From positions 310,001 to 374,000 of the forward strand of contig CAWJLO010000010.1 of NCBI GenBank assembly GCA_963843685.1: a stretch of 64,000 nucleotides of DNA. Reading direction: 5' to 3'. Positions 53,693 through 62,329 of this stretch are shown here, piece by piece (the first letter of the stretch is position 1; the number at the start of each line of letters is the position of its first letter). The notes beneath the pieces were generated by a model. The model was not told where the DNA came from. It made no database searches and saw only the letters and a list, made by a program, of their open reading frames with translations. This DNA comes from DASQHL01 sp963843685 (GTDB lineage: Bacteria; Chloroflexota; Dehalococcoidia; DSTF01; JACRBR01). The position numbers and the translations under genes are program-made.

Positions 53693-54816
53693 GCGGCCGA
53701 CCGAGCGGATCGAGCAACGGCGCAGGCGGAAGCGACGCGCCGAAGGGCACGCGGCAGTGCGTGCAGTTCGTCTTCTACAAGGTCGACCCGTCGTGGCGGG
53801 CGCTGCCGGCGGACGAGCGTGCGGCGGCCGTCGACGAGGTGCAGGCGGTGGTCGACGCGATGTCGTCGAAGATGGTGGTGCGGCCGTACTCGCTGGTGGG
53901 GATCCGGGGCGACGCCGACTTCATGTTCTGGCACATCGCCGACACGATCGAGCCGTTCCAGGAGGCGGCGACGCGGCTGCTGGGGACGCGCATCGGGCCG
54001 TACCTGACGACGCCGCACGCGTTCCTGGCGATGACGCGACGCAGCCAGTACGTCGACAAGACGGAGCCGGGGGCCGACGCGGCGCGTCGGCTGGCGATCT
54101 CGCCGGGCAGCTCCAAGTACCTGTTCGTGTACCCGTTCGTGAAGACGCGGCCCTGGTACAACCTGTCGCAGGAGAAGCGGCAGGAGATGATGGACACGCA
54201 CATCCGCATCGGCCGCCAGTACCCGTCGGTGAAGCTCAACACGACGTACTCGTTCGGGCTGGACGACCAGGAGTTCGTGGTGTCGTTCGAGACGGACGAG
54301 CCGGCCGACTTCCTGGACCTGGTGATGGCGCTGCGGGAGACGGAGAGCAGCCTGTACACGCTGCGCGACACGCCGACGTTCACGTGCGTGGCGACGACGG
54401 TGCGGGGGATGCTGGAGTCGCTCGGGGCGGCGCCGGCGTCGCTGGCGGACATCGCTCCGAAGGCGGCGGCGGCGGCGGAGAGCTGGACGCGCGTGTGCTC
54501 GATGGCGGACCTGGCCGACGGCTTCTCGAAGACGGCGTACGTCGGCGGGGAGCAGGTGGCGGTGTTCAACGCGTCGGGCACGGTGTTCGCCATCGAGGCG
54601 CGGTGCCCGCACGCGAACGCGCAGCTCGCCGACGAGGGCTCGATCGCCGGGACGGTGCTGACGTGCACGCGGCACGGGACGCAGTTCGACCTGGCGCGCG
54701 ACGGCGCGCTGCTGCGGGGGCCGGCGGGGCGGCCGCCGGTGGTGTACGAGGTGAAGGTGGAGGCGGGGGCGGTGTACGTTGGGGGGCGGCGGGGCGCCGC
54801 GGCACCTGCCCAATAG
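53689..54816 (+). CDS. Chlorite dismutase/HemQ-like domain fused to a C-terminal Rieske domain
   Basis: 375 residues. Residues about 22-240 are Cld/HemQ-like: 'VQFVFYKVDPSWRAL', 'FWHIADTIEPFQEAATRLLGT' in outline, 'YPFVKTRPWYNLS' with Tyr148 and Lys152, and the proximal-haem His171 in 'DTHIRIGRQYPSV'; 'RETESSLYTLRDTPTFT' is the family end. HemQ decarboxylates coproheme to haem. Residues about 268-365 are a Rieske [2Fe-2S] domain with 'CPH' (306-308) and 'CTRH' (326-329). TTG start with GGAGG 5-6 nt upstream, overlapping the reductase stop. The fusion could link electron supply to the haem enzyme. Confidence 0.85.
   Translation: MSGRPSGSSNGAGGSDAPKGTRQCVQFVFYKVDPSWRALPADERAAAVDEVQAVVDAMSSKMVVRPYSLVGIRGDADFMFWHIADTIEPFQEAATRLLGTRIGPYLTTPHAFLAMTRRSQYVDKTEPGADAARRLAISPGSSKYLFVYPFVKTRPWYNLSQEKRQEMMDTHIRIGRQYPSVKLNTTYSFGLDDQEFVVSFETDEPADFLDLVMALRETESSLYTLRDTPTFTCVATTVRGMLESLGAAPASLADIAPKAAAAAESWTRVCSMADLADGFSKTAYVGGEQVAVFNASGTVFAIEARCPHANAQLADEGSIAGTVLTCTRHGTQFDLARDGALLRGPAGRPPVVYEVKVEAGAVYVGGRRGAAAPAQ
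54703..54794. repeat. 92-bp direct repeat, copy 1 (inside the HemQ-Rieske gene)
   Basis: Identical to 55714-55805 apart from one base. It codes for the last strand pair of the Rieske domain. Confidence 0.85.
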
Positions 54817-54823
54817 CGAGCGC

Positions 54824-55135
54824 ATGAGCGACGACTGGCTGCCGATTCGATACCGGGACTTCCACGATATCCCGCGCGCTATCGTCGTCGACTACGGCGG
54901 CGATACGTACTTCCTGGACTGCCCGTTCAATGAAGAGCTGGATGCCTACCCGGACGTGTTCACGGTGTATCGGCTGCCGCGCGACCCCGCTGGCCGCATC
55001 GAAGACCCTGACTGGGCGGACCTGCCTCGCGTCGGCGTACGAATCGGCCTGATCAGCGCTCGGGACATCGACTTCGACCCATCGCGCCGAGCGCTGATTA
55101 ATGCCGCTGTATTCGACGGTTTGGGCGTCGGGTAG
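54824..55135 (+). CDS. Hypothetical protein
   Basis: 103 residues, no recognised family. Acidic, with 'IPRAIVVDYGGDTYFLDCPFNEELDAYPDVFTVYRLP' in outline as a beta-rich core. It starts 7 nt after the HemQ-Rieske stop. It lies on the segment between the two copies of the 92-bp repeat, so it may have arrived with that segment. Confidence 0.6.
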   Translation: MSDDWLPIRYRDFHDIPRAIVVDYGGDTYFLDCPFNEELDAYPDVFTVYRLPRDPAGRIEDPDWADLPRVGVRIGLISARDIDFDPSRRALINAAVFDGLGVG

Positions 55136-55152
55136 CGCCGACCGCACTGCTG

Positions 55153-55656
55153 CTACGCGGCGAAATAGTCCACGGCGCCAGTCGCAGGGTAGAAATGCAT
55201 TCCCTCGTACGGCAGACACAGCGTCTGCAGAACCACCCACTCACTCTCTGACCCCGGATCGCCGCCATGCGTCGTCTCAGACCAGTGGCAGCCATCGACG
55301 TCGGCGTAGTACTTGCCGTCCGGGCCGATCTTGATGTCGTCTGCGACTGGCATCGTGGGACGGGGCTGCGGCGTGAATGGCGGACTGGTGGGGTGCGGGG
55401 TGATCGACCGCGGATCGGGCGGCATGAGGGTGGCGGTCGCCTCGGGCGTGGCGGACGGAGGGCCGGGTGTTGGTGGCTCCGGCGTTGGTGAGGCGATGGC
55501 CGCGGTGGCGACAAGTCGCGAGTATGGGGTGACCGGGGGCGTCTCGATACGCGCACACGCTGCGGCGTCCGCGCATTCGCGTTCACGCGGATGGCCGCAC
55601 GCGGTGCTTAGAACAACGAGCGCCAGGACGACGCCTAACAGGCTGGCTCTGCACAC
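55153..55656 (-). CDS. Hypothetical lipoprotein
   Basis: 167 residues. The hydrophobic N-terminus ends at 'VVLSTACGH', a lipobox, followed by a long Pro/Thr/Ser linker (about 40-110) and a small C-terminal domain with 'DIKIGPDGKYYADVDGCHW' in outline. GTG at 55656 is chosen: GGAGG stands 9 nt upstream, while the TTG at 55665 touches that site. Converges with the gene at 54824. Function unknown. Confidence 0.65.
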   Translation of the reverse strand: MCRASLLGVVLALVVLSTACGHPRERECADAAACARIETPPVTPYSRLVATAAIASPTPEPPTPGPPSATPEATATLMPPDPRSITPHPTSPPFTPQPRPTMPVADDIKIGPDGKYYADVDGCHWSETTHGGDPGSESEWVVLQTLCLPYEGMHFYPATGAVDYFAA

Positions 55657-55713
55657 AGGACGCAACCTCCGCTGCTATAACGCCCGAACGAGTCAAAAGG
55701 TTCGCCCAGGCGA

Positions 55714-55805
55714 GGCGCGCTGCTGCGGGGGCCGGCGGGGCGGCCGCCGGTGGTGTACGAGGTGAAGGTGGAGGCGGGGGCGGTGTACGTTGGTGGGCGG
55801 CGGGG
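55714..55805. repeat. 92-bp direct repeat, copy 2
   Basis: Copy of 54703-54794 with one mismatch. In the frame of the Rieske domain it would end 'GGRRGVGVG' and stop at 55818-55820. It lies between genes; there is no reading frame leading into it. Confidence 0.85.
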
Positions 55806-55844
55806 TGTGGGGGTGGGTTAGGCGGGCTTCCGAAGCCGTAGCAG

Positions 55845-56165
55845 CTATGCTTGGCTCCGCGACGAGCCACGCTTCAGCTTCGCCGTCGGACGTCCCTTCA
55901 CCGCGGGTTTCGCCACGCTCTTACGCGGACGCCGCCAGAGCTCTGCCGCATCGATCGTAAGATTGTTGGCGGTTTCGAAGCGCTGGATACCTAGCTCGAC
56001 GACCGGCACGACGGCGGCAGGCGTCAGATGTCGGACATCGGGACCAACGTTTGCCGAACCGATTCCAAATCGGATCCATACACCCCAGAATCCTTCCTTG
56101 ATGCCATGCTCCTTCACCAAGAGCCGCGCAACTTCTTTGTAGTCGACCACTATTTCCTTAGCCAA
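55845..56165 (-). CDS. Hypothetical protein
   Basis: 106 residues, TTG start. 'VVDYKEVARLLVKEHGIKEGFWGVWIRFGIGSANVGP' in outline is helical then strand; the C-terminus is Lys/Arg-rich ('RPRKSVAKPAVKGRPTAKLKRGS'). No family recognised. A small regulatory or nucleic-acid-binding protein is possible. Confidence 0.6.
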   Translation of the reverse strand: MAKEIVVDYKEVARLLVKEHGIKEGFWGVWIRFGIGSANVGPDVRHLTPAAVVPVVELGIQRFETANNLTIDAAELWRRPRKSVAKPAVKGRPTAKLKRGSSRSQA

Positions 56166-56327
56166 CGTTCAGTGCCTTTCTGCGCTCGGCGCGTGACACT
56201 TCGGTGTGAGGTGTTCGGTTCGAGCGGCCCATAGCAGCGGGGAACCATAATGGGATGTTGCCAGCCAACGCACGAAGTTGCGGTAGCTGGGCGCGTACGT
56301 CCCGAGGTCATCGCCCGCGAGCACCAT

Positions 56328-56340
56328 GATGATTATCATC
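56328..56340. promoter_or_regulatory. Operator-like palindrome
   Basis: GATGAT-T-ATCATC, a 6-1-6 perfect inverted repeat in an AT-richer part of the 252-nt gap upstream of the acVLRF1 gene. No other feature is recognised in that gap apart from the start-proximal TACCCT (56405-56410). Confidence 0.35.
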
Positions 56341-56417
56341 CACGATGTCATTGGCAAGCAATACCTCTGTCATACGTCCAATCGACGGCTTCGGGGCCAT
56401 CCCGTACCCTGCCCGCC

Positions 56418-57122
56418 ATGACCCTAGAACGCGCACACCTCACGAAGCGACAACTGCTCGCCGCGCTGCCTGATGCGGGGGCGGCGGGGCGGACTTCGTA
56501 TGCCGTGCGGGAGACAGTGCCGGCGCTCGACGACCTCTCGCTCGAAGCGGAGGACGCTGATCGGCTGGCGGAGGTGGCGGGGGCGTCGGATACGGGGTGC
56601 GTGTTGTTCGCGCGGGCGGCGGACGTGACGCTGATCGTGCCGCCGTTCCCGGTCGAGGAGGCGGTGACGTACAGCGAGCTGTGGCCGGCGCCACTCGTCG
56701 AGCTGCTGGAGCGGCGGCGGGTGGTGGCGGTGTGTTTGCTGCGGAAGGGCGGGTTCAGCGCGGGGGTGTTCCGGGGGGAGGCGCTGGTCGACTCGAAGAC
56801 GGCGCAGCGGTTCGTGAAGAACCGGCACCGGAAGGGCGGGCAGTCGCAGCGGCGGTTCGACCGGATCCGCGAGAAGCAGGTGCACGAGCTGTTCGGGATG
56901 GCGTGCTCGGAATCGGCGGAGAAGCTGGGGCCGTACGAGGACGAGATCGAGCACGTGTTCTTCGGCGGCGACCGTCACACGCTGCAGGCGTTCCGGAAGG
57001 AGTGCTCGTACTACGAGCGGTTCGGCGATCGGGTCCGGAGTCGCGTGCTGGCGGTGCCGGGCGACCCGCGTCGGGCGGTGCTGGAGGCGATGCCGCGGGA
57101 GGTGTGGTCGAGCGAGGTGTAG
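56418..57122 (+). CDS. acVLRF1-type peptidyl-tRNA hydrolase (Vms1-like release factor)
   Basis: 234 residues. Belongs to the eRF1-like release-factor fold related to yeast Vms1, which cuts peptidyl-tRNA on stalled 60S subunits. The catalytic-type loop is 'RKGGQSQRRFDRIREKQ' with Gly140-Gly141-Gln142, preceded by 'GVFRGEALVDSKTAQRFVKNRH' in outline. The bacterial acVLRF1 group is found in Actinobacteria and Chloroflexota. It probably acts in ribosome rescue. The start is supported by TACCCT 7 nt upstream (with a TCGACG 17 nt before that) rather than the longer open frame. Confidence 0.75.
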   Translation: MTLERAHLTKRQLLAALPDAGAAGRTSYAVRETVPALDDLSLEAEDADRLAEVAGASDTGCVLFARAADVTLIVPPFPVEEAVTYSELWPAPLVELLERRRVVAVCLLRKGGFSAGVFRGEALVDSKTAQRFVKNRHRKGGQSQRRFDRIREKQVHELFGMACSESAEKLGPYEDEIEHVFFGGDRHTLQAFRKECSYYERFGDRVRSRVLAVPGDPRRAVLEAMPREVWSSEV

Positions 57123-57170
57123 CGGGTCGACCTGAGGCTGGATGCTGGACGCTAGAGGCTGGAGCGGCGC

Positions 57171-57908
57171 TCAGGTCACAGCCATCGCGCATGCCCACAG
57201 CTGCGCCTGGAAGATGTTGCCTTCTGTGGCGCCCCACGGCAGATCCTCGTCGCGCGCGAGGACGAACCATGGTCCCGCGCCAAAGAACGATGTGCCGAGA
57301 GTGATGAACCAGAAGTCTACGTTCGTCGCTGAATTGCGCTTACGCTCGGCTCGCAACACCGGACCAGTCACGAGGTATTGGGCGGGCGTCGGTCCTTTGG
57401 GATCGAACGTGAAGCCCATCATGCTGCTGTGCGCCTCTGCGTTGCCGGGTGGCGCGTGGAACTCGCGCTCGTCCCTCCAGATGCGGACGCCGTGCGCGAA
57501 CCCGCACACGACGAGATCAAGGTCGCTTCCCGGCAAGATGCGGTCGCGCATGAGGCCAGCGTTGCCCAAGTGGAAGACGAGCGGTGGCCTGGCATCGGTT
57601 CCGGGGAGATCCTGCGTTGCGAGTAGTGGATCGCAGAAACGGCACCCGTCAGGATCCTTCGCGAAGCCGACGGCCTCGCCTCGAAAGTCCGCTCCGGACC
57701 GGTAAGCTGGCCGGGCGCACGTGATACGGCCAGCCCCATCGGTGTTGAAGATCATCACCGCCCCACTCGCGTCGTCCATCCAGATGATCATCAGGCCGCC
57801 GTCGGCGCGCTCATGCGGCGTGCCGCGCGACGCAAGTTCTTGGAAACGGGCTCCGGTGGCGGCTTCATTGATGAACGGGATACCAATACATTCGAAGTCG
57901 CGACTCAT
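57171..57908 (-). CDS. Hypothetical protein
   Basis: 245 residues, no recognised family; soluble, mixed alpha/beta. 'DPDGCRFCDPLLATQDLPGTDARPPLVFHLGN' and 'GFTFDPKGPTPAQYLVTGPVLRAERK' in outline are its clearest blocks. The start at 57908 has TATACT 7 nt upstream and no ribosome site; the frame is open 20 codons upstream, but that part contains the promoter. Confidence 0.65.
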   Translation of the reverse strand: MSRDFECIGIPFINEAATGARFQELASRGTPHERADGGLMIIWMDDASGAVMIFNTDGAGRITCARPAYRSGADFRGEAVGFAKDPDGCRFCDPLLATQDLPGTDARPPLVFHLGNAGLMRDRILPGSDLDLVVCGFAHGVRIWRDEREFHAPPGNAEAHSSMMGFTFDPKGPTPAQYLVTGPVLRAERKRNSATNVDFWFITLGTSFFGAGPWFVLARDEDLPWGATEGNIFQAQLWACAMAVT

Positions 57909-57915
57909 CAGCCGA

Positions 57916-57921
57916 AGTATA
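57916..57921 (-). promoter_or_regulatory. -10 element abutting the start at 57908
   Basis: TATACT on the minus strand, 7 nt before the ATG. Predicts a leaderless message. Confidence 0.55.
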
Positions 57922-58033
57922 TGGCAGACCAGAGGTGCGGTTGCGCCAGATCGTCGAACCTGATGCACTGCCGCCGATCAGGAGCGGCGAGCATTGACCA
58001 GCAACCAGGCAATCGGCCGACCAGAACCAGTAT

Positions 58034-59632
58034 TTGTGGTGGAAGCACGGGGTCGTCTACCAGATCTATCCGCGCTCGTTCCAGGATTCTGACGGGGACG
58101 GGATCGGGGACCTGCAGGGGGTGATCGACCGGCTGGACTACCTGAACGACGGGACGCCGGATTCGCTGGGGATCGACGCGATCTGGTTCTCGCCGACGTA
58201 CCCGTCGCCGATGGCGGACTTCGGGTACGACGTGTCGGACTACTGCGGCGTGCACCCGGACTTCGGCGACATGGCGGCGATGGACCGGCTGATCGCGGAG
58301 GCGCACAAGCGCGGGATCCGCGTGATCCTGGACTTCGTGCCGAACCACACGTCGAGCGTGCACCCGTGGTTCCTGGAGTCGCGCTCGTCGAAGGACTCGC
58401 CGAAGCGGGACTGGTACATCTGGCGCGACGCGAAGCCGGCGGGGGCGCCGCCGAACAACTGGATCGCCGCGTTCGGCGGGCCGGCGTGGGAGTGGGACCG
58501 GGGGACGCTGCAGTACTACCTGCACTCGTTCCTGGTCGAGCAGCCGGACCTGAACTGGCGCAACCCGGAGGTCGTGCAGGCGATGCACGACGTGCTGCGG
58601 TTCTGGATGGAGCGCGGCGTCGACGGGTTCCGGATCGACGTGATGGACCGGATCCTGAAGGACCCCGAATTGCGCGACAACCCGCCGCAGAACGACATGC
58701 GGTGGGTCGAGTTCTTCGGCCAGACGGCGATGCAGTTCCACACGCAGGACATCGACTGGCCGGACATCATCGACGCGGCGCGGGCGATACGGAAGGTCGT
58801 GGACGAGTACCCGGAGCGGATGACGGTGGGGGAGGTGTTCGGCGGGCCGCAGAACATCGTGCGGTACTACGGCGGCGAGGACCTGGACGGGCTGCACCTG
58901 GCGTTCAACTTCCCGTTCATCCGCGTGTTCGACGACCGCTGGACGGCGTCGCACATCCGGAAGCAGGTCGACGCGTTCGAGGCGGCGCTGCCGGACGGCG
59001 GCTGGCCGAACCACGTCTTCGGCAACCACGACGTCAACCGGCTGATCAGCCGCGTGAACGGCGACGGGCGCGGCCAGGAGCGGGCGCGGGTCGCGGCGAT
59101 GCTGCTGCTTACGCTGCGGGGCACGCCGTTCGTGTACTACGGCGAAGAGCTGGGCATGGAGGACGTCGACGTGCCGGAGGAGCAGCTGCAGGACCCGGCG
59201 CGGAGGTACGGCCGCGGGCGCGACCCGGAGCGCACGCCGATGCAGTGGACGCGCGAGGGAGGATTCACGTCGGGGGCGCCGTGGCTGCCGTACGGCGACC
59301 TGGCGCGGAACGTGGAGGACGAGCGCAAGGATCCGAAGTCGCTGCTGTCGCTGTACCGGAGGCTGTTGTGGCTCCGGCGCGGGTCTGACGCGCTGCGCTT
59401 CGGCGACTACGCGCCGGTCGACGGCGTGCCGGAGAGCGTGTACGCGTACGTGCGCACGTCGGGCGACGATCGGATGCTGACGGTGCTCAACTTCTCGAAC
59501 GATACGGTGTCGTTCGAGCTGCCGGCGTCGCTGCGCGTGGTGGAGTGCGTGATCGGGACGCACGGGGAGGCGGCGGTCGGGGGGAGGGTGTCGCTGGCGG
59601 GGAATGAGGGTCGGGTGCTGCGGTTGGGGTGA
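58034..59632 (+). CDS. GH13 alpha-glucosidase (oligo-1,6-glucosidase type)
   Basis: 532 residues. Retaining alpha-glucosidase on short alpha-glucans or related disaccharides. 'WWKHGVVYQIYPRSFQDSDGDGIGDL' in outline, 'DFVPNHTS', nucleophile Asp in 'GFRIDVMDR' (about 198), acid/base Glu in 'TVGEVFGG' (about 265) and 'FGNHDVNR' (about 336) are complete. The start is TTG at 58034; a longer N-terminus (frame open to about 57998) is possible as no ribosome site fixes it. No signal peptide, so cytoplasmic. Confidence 0.9.
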   Translation: MWWKHGVVYQIYPRSFQDSDGDGIGDLQGVIDRLDYLNDGTPDSLGIDAIWFSPTYPSPMADFGYDVSDYCGVHPDFGDMAAMDRLIAEAHKRGIRVILDFVPNHTSSVHPWFLESRSSKDSPKRDWYIWRDAKPAGAPPNNWIAAFGGPAWEWDRGTLQYYLHSFLVEQPDLNWRNPEVVQAMHDVLRFWMERGVDGFRIDVMDRILKDPELRDNPPQNDMRWVEFFGQTAMQFHTQDIDWPDIIDAARAIRKVVDEYPERMTVGEVFGGPQNIVRYYGGEDLDGLHLAFNFPFIRVFDDRWTASHIRKQVDAFEAALPDGGWPNHVFGNHDVNRLISRVNGDGRGQERARVAAMLLLTLRGTPFVYYGEELGMEDVDVPEEQLQDPARRYGRGRDPERTPMQWTREGGFTSGAPWLPYGDLARNVEDERKDPKSLLSLYRRLLWLRRGSDALRFGDYAPVDGVPESVYAYVRTSGDDRMLTVLNFSNDTVSFELPASLRVVECVIGTHGEAAVGGRVSLAGNEGRVLRLG

Positions 59633-59633
59633 G

Positions 59634-60074
59634 CTAGAGCCGCTCCGGCAAGAGTCCGAGCTGCTGCATCATCCCGAGGTCGTCCCTTGTCGCCCAGTGC
59701 TCCGCGATCTTGCCATCGATGATGCGGTAGACGTGAGTGTGCTGGACGGCGATCGACTTTCCGGTCGGCTGGACGCCGAGTAGGAGACCTCCATTGATCG
59801 GCAATTCGCCGACTCCGCGGTGGGTGCCTGACATGGTGCACCTGACGACGACGCGACTGTCATCGGCGACGAGATCGTCGATGTCCATGCGAACATCGGG
59901 GAAGGTCTTGAAGATGTCCGCGAGTACGGCACGAATCCCCGCCCGGGGAACGCGGCGGCCGTGGTTGATGACCTCGTCCGCTCAATCATCTACGGCCGCG
60001 TCGAGATCGCCGCGCGAGATCGCCTCATGCTGATGCCGCGCCAGCGCTTCGTTGCTGGTCTTCGTGTCGCTCAT
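59634..60074 (-). pseudogene. SnoaL-like ester cyclase with an in-frame TGA
   Basis: From the ATG at 60074 the frame reads a normal SnoaL-like start ('EALARHQHEAISRGDLDAAVDD'), then TGA, then without any shift 'ADEVINHGRRVPRAG' and the rest of the domain to 'GLLPERL'. Relatives have a Trp, Tyr or Phe where the TGA falls, so a single G-to-A change in TGG is the simplest explanation. Downstream in-frame ATG at 59888 gives only 84 residues. Polyketide-cyclase-like fold; function unknown. Confidence 0.65.
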
Positions 60075-60172
60075 CGATCGCTCCTCCGTGCCCTAGCAGA
60101 GTGATTCGGCGATTGAAGCAGGGTCGATGCACGTGGTCGCGCCAGTACGGCTGCACTAGCCCGACCGAGCCG

Positions 60173-60178
60173 TATAAT
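60173..60178 (+). promoter_or_regulatory. -10 element for the MFS gene
   Basis: TATAAT, 42 nt before the GTG at 60221. Here a normal leader and a GAGG ribosome site 5 nt from the start are present. Confidence 0.45.
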
Positions 60179-60220
60179 CCAGCACCATCGCCACCTGACG
60201 TCCGCAGCTACGAGGCGAAC

Positions 60221-61435
60221 GTGGCGAAGTCGTACCTGTACGCCTTCCTGATGGACTTCGCGCTGTGGATGCCGATCTGGGTGCTGTACCTGCAGGATCG
60301 GCGCGGTCTTTCGCTGACGCAGATCACGTTCCTGGACGTGCCGTTCTTCCTCCTCATCGTCGTGGCGCAGGTGCCGGCGGGCGTCATCGCCGACCGATTC
60401 GGGCGGAAGTATTCGATCATGATCGGCGCGGCGTTCTTCGCCGTGGCGGTGCTGGTGTTCGGGCTGGCGACGAACTACCCATTGATCCTGACGTCGTACA
60501 TCCTGTGGAGCCTCGCCGTCACGTTCCGCGTCGGCGCGGACAGCGCGCTGCTGTACGACACGCTGAAGCAGATCGGCCAGGAGGAGCGGTTCCACGGCGC
60601 GATGGGGCGGCTGTGGGCGACGCGCTCCACCGCCCTGCTGGCGGGGCTGCTGCTTGGCGCGCCGCTGGCCAGCGCGACGAACTTCTCGTTCACATTCGAG
60701 GCGAGCGCCGGGCTGGCGCTGGCCGCCATCGTCGTGGCGTTGTGGATGCACGAACCACGACACGTCGCTGTCGAAGCGCGCGAGGCGATGGGCCAGACGC
60801 TGCTGCAGGGGGTGGGCGAGGCGTGGCGGCAGCCGGCCATTCGTTATGTCATCTTATACTCGGGCGTCGTCTCGCTCGGCTTCTTCGGGCCGGTCGTCAT
60901 CTTCCAGCAGCCGTGGCTCGCGGAGCACGGCGTCGCCACGCAGCACCTTGGCCTGTGGCAGGCGCCAGCGCGGGCTGGGGAGATCGCGGCGGCGCTGGGG
61001 GCGGGGTGGCTGCTGCTTCGGATGGGTGAGCGCGCGGCGTTCTTCGCGCTGCCAGTGACGCTCGTCGCTTGCAACCTGGCGCTCGCCGGCATCGATCACT
61101 CGTGGATCGTGGCAGCGTTCGTCGGCATCGGCGTGGTCAGCGGGCTGCAGAACCCATTCCTGGCGAACTACATCAACCATCGCATCGACAGCGAGCGGCG
61201 GGCGACGGTGCTGTCGGTGCAGAGCGTGGTGCAGAACGTGATGCTCGCGGGGGCGCAACCGCTCGGGGGCGTGATCGCCGACGCGTGGGGGCTGCGGGCG
61301 GTGTTCCTGATGTTCGCGATGATGGTGCTGGTGCTCGGAGGCGGGACACTCGCGCTGTGGGAGCGAGCGCGGGCCGGGGAGCGGGTGGCGGCAGCGTTCG
61401 GGGCGACGGCGGTGGTTCCGGCCGACGGCGCATAG
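60221..61435 (+). CDS. Major facilitator superfamily transporter
   Basis: 404 residues, 12 predicted membrane helices. 'GVIADRFGRKYSIMIG' between helices 2 and 3 is the MFS signature loop. GTG at 60221 is chosen because GAGG lies 5 nt upstream and the first helix then begins normally; the frame is open to 60101 without homology. Drug or metabolite exporter by similarity to that MFS branch; the substrate is unknown. Confidence 0.87.
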   Translation: MAKSYLYAFLMDFALWMPIWVLYLQDRRGLSLTQITFLDVPFFLLIVVAQVPAGVIADRFGRKYSIMIGAAFFAVAVLVFGLATNYPLILTSYILWSLAVTFRVGADSALLYDTLKQIGQEERFHGAMGRLWATRSTALLAGLLLGAPLASATNFSFTFEASAGLALAAIVVALWMHEPRHVAVEAREAMGQTLLQGVGEAWRQPAIRYVILYSGVVSLGFFGPVVIFQQPWLAEHGVATQHLGLWQAPARAGEIAAALGAGWLLLRMGERAAFFALPVTLVACNLALAGIDHSWIVAAFVGIGVVSGLQNPFLANYINHRIDSERRATVLSVQSVVQNVMLAGAQPLGGVIADAWGLRAVFLMFAMMVLVLGGGTLALWERARAGERVAAAFGATAVVPADGA

Positions 61436-61549
61436 GGCGGCGAGCCCGCAGGCGAGGGCGCCTGCGCTCCATGCTGCGGTGATCGATCGTGAGACGTCGC
61501 GCGGAGGGGGGCGCCCGCGATCCGTGCGGTGAGTCTCCTCCGGACAGGA

Positions 61550-62320
61550 TCAGAGGCTGATGGCGAGGAAGCGCTCGATCATCGGGTTGATCTGCTCGGG
61601 GACTTCGAGCTGGTGGAAGTGGCCGGCGCCGGCGGTCTGGGCGATGACGGCGTTCGGCATCGCGGCGCGCAGCTTCGCGATCTCGGCGACGGGCGCGTAC
61701 GAGCCGACGTACATCGCCGGCACGGTGCAGGCGGATGCGGCGGCGGCCCAGTCGTTGCTCCAGAGCGCGTCCCACTCGGCCGCAGCGACGTGCTGGGGCA
61801 TGGCGAGTGCGGCGGAGACGAGGCGCTCCTTACGGCCGGGATCATCGGTGGGCATGAACATGCCGTTGAAGAAGGCGCTCAGCGGCTCGCGGTAGGCGTC
61901 CGAGTGGAAGGCCGCCGAGAACTGATCCTTGATCCCGGCCAGTGCGTCCGGCGGGAAGATCGCGCCGTCGAGCATGACGATGGCGCGCGGCAGGTCCGGG
62001 TGCCGGGCCGCGAGCGAGAGCGCGATGGCGCCGCCCATGCTGTGTCCGACGATCACGGGCTTCTCGAGACCGAGCTGGCCGCACATCGAGGCGACATCAT
62101 CGGCGAAGTTTGGGATCGTGTATCCGTCCTCGGGGACGTCGCTCAGGCCGTGGCCGCGGAGGTCGACGGAGATGCAGCGGTGGTTTGGCGCGAAGTGCTC
62201 GACCTGCGGCGCGTGGTGGGTGTGGTCGCAGCACCAGCCGTGGACAAAGACAATCGGCGGGTCGCCTACGCCGGCTTCCTCGTAGTAGAGCTTGACTCCG
62301 TCTCTGGTCAGGTGCGGCAT
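61550..62320 (-). CDS. Alpha/beta-hydrolase
   Basis: 256 residues. Oxyanion 'FVHGWCCDH', nucleophile Ser in 'VGHSMGGAI' (about residue 94) and catalytic His in 'GAGHFHQL'. Monomeric cytoplasmic hydrolase of the esterase/haloperoxidase-like type. GAGGAGG lies before the ATG. It follows the glutamine synthetase-like gene by 9 nt and is co-transcribed with it, suggesting a shared amide or ester substrate pathway. Confidence 0.87.
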   Translation of the reverse strand: MPHLTRDGVKLYYEEAGVGDPPIVFVHGWCCDHTHHAPQVEHFAPNHRCISVDLRGHGLSDVPEDGYTIPNFADDVASMCGQLGLEKPVIVGHSMGGAIALSLAARHPDLPRAIVMLDGAIFPPDALAGIKDQFSAAFHSDAYREPLSAFFNGMFMPTDDPGRKERLVSAALAMPQHVAAAEWDALWSNDWAAAASACTVPAMYVGSYAPVAEIAKLRAAMPNAVIAQTAGAGHFHQLEVPEQINPMIERFLAISL

Positions 62321-62329
62321 GTGGCCTCC

